Positions 1 to 6,438 are shown, numbered from the stretch's first letter. The stretch is DNA of 8,554 nt from DAOTZU01 sp034433995 (GCA_034433995.1 DAOTZU010000301.1:1-8554), one strand, 5' to 3'. Program-made: numbers and translations. The notes: generated from the letters alone by a model not told the origin.

Positions 1-475
1 GTGATGCCGCAGGCTACCGATGGAACGTGGGCCTTGTCCGCCGTCGGATAGAATCCGACGGCTCTGCTTGATAAGCCCGCTGCGCGGGCTTGATATCCGC
101 AGCCGTCGGTTTCCAACCGACGGCAAATGAGCGAGGGTGTTATGAGATATGGGCGGCTCCCACTGGGTTTCCAGTGACGCCGTAGGCTACCGATGGAACG
201 TGGGCCTTGTCCGCCGTCGGATAGAATCCGACGGCTCTGCTTGTTAAGCCCGCTGCGCGGGCTTGATATCCGCAGCCGTCGGTTTCCAACCGACGGCAGA
301 TGAGCGAGGGTGTTATGAGATGTGGGTGGCTCCCATCAGGTTTCCAGTGATGCCGCAGGCTACCGATGGAACGTGGGCCTTGTCCGCCGTCGGATAGAAT
401 CCGACGGCTCTGCTTGTTAAGCCCGCGCAGCGGGCTTGGTATCCGCAGCCGTCGGTTTCCAACCGACGGCAGATG
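1..475. repeat. Tandem array of a 173-bp triple-hairpin intergenic repeat (2 full copies and 1 partial)
   Basis: Copies begin at 1, 174 and 347, an exact 173-bp period; the third stops matching after about 475. Copies 1 and 2 differ at about 9 of 173 positions. Each copy contains three hairpins. Hairpin A has 10-bp arms GCCGTCGGAT and ATCCGACGGC with loop AGA (40-62, 213-235, 386-408). Hairpin B has 8-bp arms AAGCCCGC and GCGGGCTT with a 3-nt loop (73-91, 246-264, 419-437). Hairpin C has 10-bp arms GCCGTCGGTT and AACCGACGGC with loop TCC (102-124, 275-297, 448-470). A and C share the arm core GCCGTCGG, so they can also pair with each other. At the first copy junction there is a further 6-bp hairpin, CACTGG/CCAGTG (161-176). 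No credible gene is seen: frames crossing the array repeat low-complexity peptides. The array may continue upstream of the window. Similar palindromes are remembered as common between genes in Chloroflexota; their function is unknown to me. Confidence 0.93.
419..437. repeat. Hairpin B of copy 3, in inverted orientation
   Basis: In copies 1 and 2 the loop between the arms AAGCCCGC and GCGGGCTT is TGC. In copy 3 it is GCA, the reverse complement, so the whole 19-bp element is exactly the reverse complement of its counterparts. Three loop bases therefore account for a complete inversion of the element, while the flanks keep their orientation. Confidence 0.85.
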
Positions 476-483
476 AACAGGCC

Positions 484-512
484 TTGCCCGTTGAGCGGGC
501 TGATGCTATAAT
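484..512 (+). promoter_or_regulatory. Sigma70-type extended -10 promoter for the glycan operon
   Basis: The -35 is TTGCCC at 484-489 (4 of 6 consensus bases), followed by a 17-bp spacer and a perfect TATAAT at 507-512, preceded by TGC (504-506) as an extended -10. The predicted transcription start is near 519. The -35 overlaps a short hairpin, GCCCG/CGGGC with loop TTGAG (486-500), that resembles a decayed hairpin B of the neighbouring array. The first operon gene begins 132 bp after the -10. Prediction by motif only. Confidence 0.65.
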
Positions 513-643
513 CGGCGCAATGCCGAGGGCGCCTGCATGTGTACCGGCTCGCCGAGGAGGGAGCAGGGCGCAGCACACGGGGCACGATGTCTTTTTCCTC
601 TCCTCTGCGTCCTTGGGGTCCCACATATTGCTGAAGGAGTGGC
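513..643 (+). other. Operon leader region with ribosome binding site
   Basis: About 125 nt of likely untranslated leader separate the predicted transcription start from the first gene. A good Shine-Dalgarno sequence, AAGGAG (634-639), lies 4 nt before the ATG at 644 and decides that start. No terminator, riboswitch or tRNA is recognisable here. An ATG at 520, right at the predicted transcription start, opens a 46-codon frame ending at 660; I do not call it a gene. Confidence 0.5.
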
Positions 644-1522
644 ATGGAACAAGAGGGTGAATGTCTGGTCAGCGTTGTGGTGCCCGCTTTTAACGAAGAG
701 CAGGCCATCGGCCTCGTCTTGGATGATATCCTGGCGGTGATGGAGCCTTTGGGTCTACCTTGGGAGTTGATCGTGGTGGATGACGGCTCCACCGATAACA
801 CCCGGGCCATCTGCGAGGCCCGCCCCAAGGTGCAGGTGATCTCACACCCGCGCAACAGGGGCAACGGCGCCGCCCGCACCACCGGCGTGAAAGCGGCCAG
901 AGGGCGCTACATCATCATGACCGATGCTGATGGCACCTATCCCATCGCTGCCTTCCCGCAACTGATCGCCGAGCTGGAGCGGGCCGATATGGTCATCGGC
1001 GCCCGGGAACGGGAGATGGGCACCCTCAAATGGTTGCGCACCTTGGCCAAGGAGTTCATCCGCCATCTGGCCTCCTATCTCACCCAGACCAAGATCCCAG
1101 ACCTGAACTCTGGCCTGCGGGCGATGAAACGGGAGCTGGTTTTGCAGTTTCTGCCCATCCTGCCCACCACCCATTCCTGGGTGAGCACCATCACCATGGC
1201 CTTTCTCAGCAGCGGCTACACCGTCACATGGCTACCCATCCCCTATTACAAGCGCATCGGCCGTTCCACCTTTCACCCCATCCGCGATACGTACAACTAT
1301 CTTTCCTTGGTGGTGCGGGCCATCATGTATTTCAACCCCTTGCGCGTCTTTTTGCCCCTGAGTTTGGGGCTCTTTTTGGTGGGGTGCGGCAAGGCCATCT
1401 ATGACATTTTCGCCTATCGTTTTCACTTTGCTCCTTCCACGGTGATCCTGATCACCACCTCCATCCAACTGGGCGCCATCGGCCTCTTGGCGGATTTGAT
1501 CGTGCGCCGGAGCAAACTATGA
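644..1522 (+). CDS. Family 2 glycosyltransferase, polyprenyl-phosphate sugar synthase type, with two C-terminal membrane helices
   Basis: The 292-residue protein has a GT-A fold N-terminal domain. Its opening strand is VVVPAFNEE (11-19), then VVDDGSTDNT (44-53) for nucleotide binding, NRGNGAA (71-77), and TDADGTYP (93-100), whose Asp94-x-Asp96 should hold the metal. DLNSGLR (153-159) is the acceptor-side motif typical of the DPM/GtrB group. Two hydrophobic segments (about 235-255 and 264-286) form a C-terminal membrane anchor, as in undecaprenyl-phosphate glycosyltransferases. Known family role: transfer of a hexose from an NDP-sugar to polyprenyl phosphate on the cytoplasmic face; the sugar cannot be read from sequence. 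It opens the operon, with AAGGAG upstream of the start, and its stop overlaps the next gene by 4 bases (ATGA). A GT2 acting directly on a glycan is less likely given the two C-terminal helices. Confidence 0.92.
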   Translation: MEQEGECLVSVVVPAFNEEQAIGLVLDDILAVMEPLGLPWELIVVDDGSTDNTRAICEARPKVQVISHPRNRGNGAARTTGVKAARGRYIIMTDADGTYPIAAFPQLIAELERADMVIGAREREMGTLKWLRTLAKEFIRHLASYLTQTKIPDLNSGLRAMKRELVLQFLPILPTTHSWVSTITMAFLSSGYTVTWLPIPYYKRIGRSTFHPIRDTYNYLSLVVRAIMYFNPLRVFLPLSLGLFLVGCGKAIYDIFAYRFHFAPSTVILITTSIQLGAIGLLADLIVRRSKL

Positions 1523-2754
1523 AGATCGGCATGCTCACCTCGTCTTACCCGCGCAATCCTGGCGATGGGGCAGGCTCTTTTGTCGGTTCGCTGGCGCGCG
1601 CTCTGGTGGCGCGGGGCCATGAGGTGCATGTCATCGCCCCTTACGACCCGGCCATCGCCAAGATGGACCAAGGGGGCGTGCAGGTACATCGTTTTCGCTA
1701 CGCCCCCGCCGATGCTCTGTGCCTTGTGGGCCATGCCCGCTCCTTGGCCGCCGATGTGCGCTTGAAGCGGCTCGTGGTGTTGTTGCTGCCCTCTTTTGTG
1801 GCCTCGGCCTTGGCCACCACCCTGCGCTTGCATCGTCAACGGCATTTCGATCTCCTTCACGGCCATTGGGCCGTGCCGGGCGGTACCATCGCCGGCCTGG
1901 CAGCGCAGCTGACGGGGCTGCCTCTGGTCATTAGCCTGCACGGGTCCGATGTCTATGTCGTGGAGCGCCAGCCCCTCTATGCGGCCGTCGCCCGCGCAAG
2001 CTTTCGTCGCGCGGCCTGGGTGGCAGCGTGCAGTGAGGACCTGCGGGCCCGGGCCGTAGCGCGGGGATTGGCCCCGGCGCGCTCCTTGGTGATCCCGTAT
2101 GGTGTGGACCTTGCCCGTTACAGCACAGGTGATAGAGAGCGCTTGCGGCAGCGGTTGGGCATCTCCGCAGAGGCTATCGTGGTGGGCGCGCTGGGGCGGC
2201 TCGTCTACAAAAAAGGGTTCCAGCATCTTATCGCCGCCATGCCCCACGTGCTCGCCGCTAGGCCAAACGCCTATTGCGTCATCGGCGGCGATGGGGATTT
2301 GCGTGAGGCATTGCGTGCCCAGATCCACCGCTCGGGCCTCCAGGAGCGGGTCCTCTTGGCCGGCTCAATCTCTTGGCAAGAGACGCCCGACTTTTATGCC
2401 ATGTGTGATGTGGTCGCCGTGCCCTCGGTGGTGGATGCCTATGGCAATGTGGATGGCCTGCCCAACGTCCTTTTGGAGGCCATGGCCGCCGGCAGGCCCG
2501 TGGTGGCCAGCCGGGTGGCGGGGATCCCTGATGTGATGGAGGATGGCGTGCAGGGCCTCCTGGTGCCGCCGGGCGATGAGGCGGCCCTCGCCCAGGCGCT
2601 GATCCGCATGTTGGGTGATGCCCCTCTACGCGCTCGGCTGGGCGCGGCGGCGCGGCAGCTCATGACCGCAGCCTACAGCTGGCAAGAGATCGCCCGGCGC
2701 TATGAGGCCTTGTACCAGCAGGCCCTGGATGCCCAACAGAGGAGCCACGGGTGA
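1519..2754 (+). CDS. Family 4 glycosyltransferase (GT-B fold), WlbH-like
   Basis: The 411-residue, full-length GT-B enzyme has an N-terminal acceptor domain and a C-terminal nucleotide-sugar domain. The N-terminal part shows a glycine loop (DGAGSF, 16-21), HGHW (114-117) and SLHGSDVYV (139-147). The C-terminal part shows GRLVYKKGF (226-234) with the expected Arg227 and Lys232 phosphate contacts, GGDGDL, and GLPNVLLEAMAAGRPVV (313-329). The usual E-x7-E motif is present as Asp312-x7-Glu320, a conservative change at the first acid. No signal peptide or membrane segment is seen, so it is probably cytoplasmic or peripheral at the inner membrane. It should be a retaining transferase that extends a lipid-linked or surface glycan; donor and acceptor are unknown. 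GGAG lies 6 nt before the ATG, which overlaps the preceding stop (ATGA). The next gene starts inside its own stop (GTGA). Confidence 0.92.
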   Translation: MKIGMLTSSYPRNPGDGAGSFVGSLARALVARGHEVHVIAPYDPAIAKMDQGGVQVHRFRYAPADALCLVGHARSLAADVRLKRLVVLLLPSFVASALATTLRLHRQRHFDLLHGHWAVPGGTIAGLAAQLTGLPLVISLHGSDVYVVERQPLYAAVARASFRRAAWVAACSEDLRARAVARGLAPARSLVIPYGVDLARYSTGDRERLRQRLGISAEAIVVGALGRLVYKKGFQHLIAAMPHVLAARPNAYCVIGGDGDLREALRAQIHRSGLQERVLLAGSISWQETPDFYAMCDVVAVPSVVDAYGNVDGLPNVLLEAMAAGRPVVASRVAGIPDVMEDGVQGLLVPPGDEAALAQALIRMLGDAPLRARLGAAARQLMTAAYSWQEIARRYEALYQQALDAQQRSHG

Positions 2755-3563
2755 GCCGCGAGCCTGTCCCCGCCGAAAGGTACGATACCGCTTATTTCCT
2801 CTCCGAATGCGAAGGGCATGATGTTTACCTCCGCTCCGGCGGCGAGGAGCTGCCGCCGCGTTTGGTGGCGGCCCTGGAGCTGGCCGGCGCTCTGGCCGGC
2901 TTGCGGATCCTGGACCTGGGCTGCGGCCGAGGCGAGATCGTGCGCCACAGCCTCCACCGAGGCGCCCGCGCCGTGGGGCTGGATTACTCGCCCGAGGCCC
3001 TGGCCTTGGCGCGGCGCATCCTCCCGGCGGAGGCTGCGCTGATCCGGGCCGATGTGGCCCGCCTCCCTTTTGCTGATGAAACCTTTGATCTCGTCTTTGC
3101 CCTGGATTTGGTGGAACATCTCCAGCCCCCGCAATGGGCCACCACCCTGGCCGAGGTGCGCCGTGTGCTGAGGCCGGGAGGGCGGCTGGTTATCCACACC
3201 ATGCCCAACATCTGGTACTATCGCTATGGCTATCCGCTCTTTCGCGTGGTGCAGCGCCTGCGAGGACGGCGCCTGCCACGGGATCCCAGGGAGCGTTGGC
3301 ACTATGTCCAGCATGTGCACGTCAACGAGCAGAGCGTGGCGAGCCTCTCGCGGAGCCTGCAGCAGGCAGGTCTGCGGGCGCGGGTGTGGCTGCGCAATCT
3401 GCAGGGGTTCTCCCAAGAGGCAAATCCTTTCATGCGCAGGGTGATGAGGTTTATGGCCGAGACATGGCCCTTGGTTTACATCTTTTGCAACGATATCTGC
3501 GCCGTGGCCACGAAGGAACCCGCTTCGGGGCGCGGTGCCCCGGCAGGCGGCAAGAGACCGTGA
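2751..3563 (+). CDS. Class I SAM-dependent methyltransferase (Methyltransf_11 type)
   Basis: The 270-residue protein has a Rossmann methyltransferase core. Motif I is ILDLGCGRG (53-61); Asp78 in GLDYS ends strand 2 and should bind the SAM ribose. ADVARLPF (100-107) is the adenine-side motif. Then come FDLVFALDLVEHL (112-124) and VLRPGGRLVIHTMPN (139-153), the usual post-core strand. The remaining 117 residues, with an aromatic stretch (WPLVYIFCNDICAV), probably form the substrate lid. Substrate specificity cannot be read; its place between two GT4 genes argues for O-methylation of a sugar in the glycan or its lipid-linked precursor rather than of a small metabolite. The start is GTG in a GTGA overlap, with GAGGAG (2739-2744) 6 nt upstream. 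The last dozen residues are Gly/Arg/Pro-rich and look unconserved. Confidence 0.9.
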   Translation: MSREPVPAERYDTAYFLSECEGHDVYLRSGGEELPPRLVAALELAGALAGLRILDLGCGRGEIVRHSLHRGARAVGLDYSPEALALARRILPAEAALIRADVARLPFADETFDLVFALDLVEHLQPPQWATTLAEVRRVLRPGGRLVIHTMPNIWYYRYGYPLFRVVQRLRGRRLPRDPRERWHYVQHVHVNEQSVASLSRSLQQAGLRARVWLRNLQGFSQEANPFMRRVMRFMAETWPLVYIFCNDICAVATKEPASGRGAPAGGKRP

Positions 3564-4297
3564 CCGGTTACCCTGCCCAGACGGTGCTGCACGATCCGGC
3601 CTCGCGCCAGCGCAGGGCGGCCAAGATCTTGGCCATCCTGCGCCAGGCCTTGGGCGAGGATTTGGCCGCGTCCCGCGCCCTGGATATCGGCTGCGCCTCC
3701 GGGCTGATCACCCGCTACCTGGCGCCCCATTTGCGGTGGATCATCGGCCTGGAGTACGATCCCCAGGCGGTGGCCCGGGCGGATACGGCAGGGCAGCCCC
3801 ATCTGCTCTTTGTGCGGGGTGATGCGGCCCATCTTCCCCTGGCGGATGGCGCGGCGGATGTGGTCATCTGTGCCCAGGTGTATGAGCACGTGGCCGATCC
3901 GGAGGCCATGGTGGCCGAGATTGCGCGGGTCTTGCGCCCCGGCGGGGTCTGCTTTTTCAGCGGGCCCAACCGGTGGGCGTTAATGGAGGAGCATTACCGC
4001 CTGCCTCTGCTCAGCTGGCTGCCTCGCCCCTGGGCTGATCGTTATGTGCGGCTGGCCGGGCGCGGCGATGCTTACCGCGAGCGCCCACAGAGTTATTGGG
4101 CGCTCCGGCGCTTGTGGCGGGGGTTTGAGTGGCAGGATTACACCCTGGACATGATCCGTCGTCCTGAGGCGTATCACTGTGCCCCGGAATTGGGCCGCTT
4201 GGCCTGGATCTCGCGCCTGCCGGCAGGGTTCCTGCGCGCCCTGCGGCCGTTTTATCCCAATTATAACTGGATCTTGCGCAAAGGGGTGGCAGAATGA
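3560..4297 (+). CDS. Class I SAM-dependent methyltransferase, second of an adjacent pair
   Basis: Starting at GTG 3560, the 245-residue protein carries motif I ALDIGCASG (40-48), Glu65 in GLEYD for the SAM ribose, GDAAHLPL (87-94), VICAQVYEHV (102-111) and VLRPGGVCFFSGPN (124-137). The last third is basic and aromatic and probably forms the substrate pocket. The frame stays open for 142 codons upstream of 3560, to a possible start at 3134. That extension lies wholly inside the preceding methyltransferase and shows no domain, so I reject it: GTG 3560 gives a GTGA overlap like the junction before it and a normal family length. The Shine-Dalgarno is weak (AAGAGA, 3552-3557), which suggests dependence on coupled translation. 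Sequence outside the SAM motifs differs clearly from the preceding enzyme, so the two are not a recent duplication and probably methylate different positions. Confidence 0.88.
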   Translation: MTGYPAQTVLHDPASRQRRAAKILAILRQALGEDLAASRALDIGCASGLITRYLAPHLRWIIGLEYDPQAVARADTAGQPHLLFVRGDAAHLPLADGAADVVICAQVYEHVADPEAMVAEIARVLRPGGVCFFSGPNRWALMEEHYRLPLLSWLPRPWADRYVRLAGRGDAYRERPQSYWALRRLWRGFEWQDYTLDMIRRPEAYHCAPELGRLAWISRLPAGFLRALRPFYPNYNWILRKGVAE

Positions 4298-5421
4298 CCC
4301 GGGTGATCGCCGTGGATGCCCTGGGGATCAGCCCGCCGGGCGGGGGACGTTCGGCCACACTGAACGTGCTGCGCCAGGTGTTACACTTGGATACATCCAG
4401 CCGTTATCTCCTCTTGCTGGATCGGCCCGAACCGGAACTGGCCCTGGGGGCACACGTCCGCCAGATCATCGCGCCCACCCGGCAACGGTTCCTGGCGCGC
4501 CTCTGGGCGCAGGCGGTCTGGCCCATCACGTTGCGGCGCGAGGGCGCCACGCTGGTGCACCACATCAAGAACCTCATGGCCTGGGGGTTGCCGGGCCGTT
4601 CGGTGGTGACGGTGTATGATCTGACCATCCTGCTCCACCCCGAAATCTACCCCTGGGCCGATGTACTCTACTGGCGCCATGTGCAGCCCCACATGGTGCG
4701 GGCCGCCGACCGCGTCATTGCCATCTCCCAACAAACGGCACAGGATCTGCAACGCTGCTACGGCCTTTCGCCTGAAAAAATCCGCGTCATCTATCCCGCC
4801 TACGATCCCCGTTTCCGTCCACTGCCCGCAGAGGAGGCCGCGCGCGTGCGCGCCCAGTACGGCCTGGGAGAGCGCTTTATCTTGCACGTGGGCAGCATCT
4901 CGCGGAAAAAGAACCTGCTCACGCTGCTGCGCGCCTTTGAGCGGCTGGCCGCACGGGGCTACCCAGGGCAATTGGTGTTGGTGGGCCGCCAATACGGCAA
5001 AGGATACGACCATGCCTTTTTCGCGTATCTGGCCTCCTCGCCGTATCGGGAGCGGGTGCGGTTCACCGGGGCGGTGCCCGATGCCGATCTGCCGGCCATC
5101 TACAACGCCGCCGAGGTGATGGTCTTTCCCTCCCTCCATGAAGGTTTCGGCATCGTCCCCCTGGAGGCCATGGCCTGCGGCACGCCGGTGATCACCTCCA
5201 GCGCCGGGGCGCTGCCCGAGGTGGTGGGCGAGGGGGGCATCCTCTTGCCCGCCGCCGATGATTTTGAGGCCCTGGCCGAGGCCGCCTGGATGCTCTTGAA
5301 CGATCCTGCCCAACGCGCGGCATGGGCGGCGCGGGGCCTGGCCTGGGCCCAACGGTACTCGGTGGAGGAGGCGGCGCGGCAGACTCTGGCCGTGTACGCG
5401 GAGCTGGGCGATGCCTCCTGA
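4294..5421 (+). CDS. Family 4 glycosyltransferase (GT-B fold), WbaZ/MtfB-like
   Basis: The 375-residue GT-B enzyme opens with a glycine-rich loop (PPGGGRS, 14-20). The N-terminal domain contains HHIKN (89-93) and VTVYDLTILLHPE (105-117), typical of the mannosyltransferase-like branch that includes WbaZ and MtfB. The nucleotide-sugar domain has LHVGSISRKKNLLTLL (197-212) with the basic phosphate contacts, and an intact Glu283-x7-Glu291 motif in PSLHEGFGIVPLEAMACGTPV. No membrane segment is seen. It should add a sugar, perhaps mannose or a related hexose, with retention during assembly of a surface glycan; that specificity is by resemblance only. AAGGGG (4281-4286) lies 7 nt before the ATG, which overlaps the preceding stop (ATGA). 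The next gene begins 11 bases before its end. Confidence 0.92.
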   Translation: MTRVIAVDALGISPPGGGRSATLNVLRQVLHLDTSSRYLLLLDRPEPELALGAHVRQIIAPTRQRFLARLWAQAVWPITLRREGATLVHHIKNLMAWGLPGRSVVTVYDLTILLHPEIYPWADVLYWRHVQPHMVRAADRVIAISQQTAQDLQRCYGLSPEKIRVIYPAYDPRFRPLPAEEAARVRAQYGLGERFILHVGSISRKKNLLTLLRAFERLAARGYPGQLVLVGRQYGKGYDHAFFAYLASSPYRERVRFTGAVPDADLPAIYNAAEVMVFPSLHEGFGIVPLEAMACGTPVITSSAGALPEVVGEGGILLPAADDFEALAEAAWMLLNDPAQRAAWAARGLAWAQRYSVEEAARQTLAVYAELGDAS

Positions 5422-6409
5422 AAGCGCGGGGACGTTCACGGCCCGCTGGCTCTCCCGCCTCAGGTGTTGGGGAGGGAAGCTTCGGGCAAACATGGGCACG
5501 CGCCGCTGGCGCGCCGCGCGCTCGGCGCTGGCCGGGCTGGTGGTGGCGCTGAGCCTCTGGTACATTGCGCGTAACCTGGTCCCTTGGGTCGCCCAGGCGG
5601 ATTGGCGGCAGCTGGCGCCGCGCTTTGACCTCCTGGGGCTCGCCCTGGCCCTTTTTACCCTGGGCGTGCTGCTGGGTGGGGGGAGTTGGGCGGCCCTGCT
5701 GGCCGGGATGGGCTTCCGGCTGCCCCCCTTGGCCGTCTTGCGTGCCCACACCCTGGCCAACTTGGCCAAGTATCTGCCGGGGTCCGTCTGGCAGGTGGTG
5801 GGCAAGGCCTACCTCACCCGGCAGTTGGGGGTGCCTTTGGGGCGGGTCACTTGGGGGCTGATGGTCGAGTTCGGCTGCCTGGTATTGACCGGCGGCCTGG
5901 TGGCCGTGGCGTTTGTGCCGGCGCAGACACTGGCTCCCTGGGTCCGGGGGGCGGTGGCGGGCACAATCGTGGCCGTGCTGGCCTTTTGGCCTTACCTGGC
6001 CCGGCGCTGGGGCCAGTTCCGCTTGCGGCGCAGCCGCTTGAGGCTGGCCTATCTTTTGATGTCGGTCGGTTGGCTCAGCAATGGCCTGGCCCTGGGGTGT
6101 GTGCTGGCCGCCCTCCAGCCGGTGCCCTCTGCCACCTGGGGCCGTGCCATCTATGCCATGGCCATCTCCTTCCTGGCGGGCCTGTTGGTGGTGGTGGCGC
6201 CCTCGGGTTTGGGGGTGCGCGAGGCGACCCTGGCCTGGGCGCTGGGCGCGGAGGTGTCCCCCGGAGTGGCTGCGTGGGTGGCTCTGCTGGCTCGGGCGGT
6301 GGTGACCTTGGGCGAGGTGCTGGCCTTCCTCTTGCTCTTGATGGCGCAAGGGGCCACGATCCTGCTCCGAAGGCACAATAATCGGTCAATCACCCCAATG
6401 GGCGATTGA
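5411..6409 (+). CDS. LPG-synthase-TM (PF03706/UPF0104)-like integral membrane protein, possible flippase
   Basis: The 332-residue protein is mostly hydrophobic, with membrane segments near residues 37-54, 73-100, 148-170, 178-196, 211-235, 244-266 and 285-318; the longer ones may be two helices. Family hallmarks are LPGSVWQVVGKAYL (122-135), VVVAPSGLGVREA (260-272) and ARAVVTLGE (294-302). PF03706 covers the flippase half of MprF and stand-alone proteins, often next to glycosyltransferases; in archaeal AglD it is fused to a GT2 domain. Here it may move or present a lipid-linked sugar across the membrane; this is inference. The basic N-terminus is cytoplasmic by the positive-inside rule. I chose ATG 5411, with GGAG 7 nt upstream and an 11-base overlap with the previous gene. 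ATG 5492 (Met28) is possible, but its purine tract is too far away. It ends the operon. Confidence 0.85.
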   Translation: MPPESAGTFTARWLSRLRCWGGKLRANMGTRRWRAARSALAGLVVALSLWYIARNLVPWVAQADWRQLAPRFDLLGLALALFTLGVLLGGGSWAALLAGMGFRLPPLAVLRAHTLANLAKYLPGSVWQVVGKAYLTRQLGVPLGRVTWGLMVEFGCLVLTGGLVAVAFVPAQTLAPWVRGAVAGTIVAVLAFWPYLARRWGQFRLRRSRLRLAYLLMSVGWLSNGLALGCVLAALQPVPSATWGRAIYAMAISFLAGLLVVVAPSGLGVREATLAWALGAEVSPGVAAWVALLARAVVTLGEVLAFLLLLMAQGATILLRRHNNRSITPMGD

Positions 6410-6434
6410 CTTGGGGGGCTGGATCTGCTATGCT
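6406..6434 (+). promoter_or_regulatory. Sigma70-type extended -10 promoter for the secreted repeat protein
   Basis: The -35 is TTGACT (6406-6411, 5 of 6), followed by a 17-bp spacer and TATGCT (6429-6434, 4 of 6), preceded by TGC (6426-6428), the same extended -10 as in the operon promoter at 484-512. The -35 overlaps the stop codon of the preceding gene. Transcription should start near 6441, giving a leader of about 119 nt. Confidence 0.7.
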
Positions 6435-6438
6435 AGCG

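Noticed and set aside
73..91. Hairpins of the array as ordinary Rho-independent terminators
   Set aside because: The stems are not followed by T-runs (at most TT) on either strand; a weak bidirectional effect remains possible but unsupported.
1..475. CRISPR array
   Set aside because: The period is 173 bp with no short repeat and unique spacer pattern; the sequence between hairpins is also conserved from copy to copy.
313..882. Minus-strand open frame crossing the repeat array and the start of the GT2 gene
   Set aside because: It translates palindromic repeat sequence and the antisense of a real gene; no domain or binding site.
1423..2328. Minus-strand open frame of 301 codons
   Set aside because: Antisense to the first GT4 gene and the end of the GT2 gene, without recognisable domains.
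3134..3559. Upstream in-frame extension of the second methyltransferase
   Set aside because: Lies entirely within the first methyltransferase gene in another frame and adds no domain; GTG 3560 matches the operon's overlap pattern.
4381..5805. Minus-strand open frame of 474 codons
   Set aside because: It lies opposite a clear GT4 gene and the start of the membrane protein; its composition is low-complexity and it has no plausible domain.
5192..6376. Minus-strand open frame of 394 codons
   Set aside because: Gln/His/Arg/Pro-rich shadow of the membrane protein gene on the other strand.
5686..6381. Plus-strand frame of 231 codons inside the membrane protein gene
   Set aside because: Gly/Ala-rich frame-shifted reading of the real gene, which shows membrane segments and PF03706 motifs in its own frame.
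5492..6409. Alternative start (Met28) of the membrane protein
   Set aside because: The purine-rich tract at 5469-5476 is about 15 nt away, whereas ATG 5411 has GGAG 7 nt upstream and keeps the operon overlap; it cannot be fully excluded.
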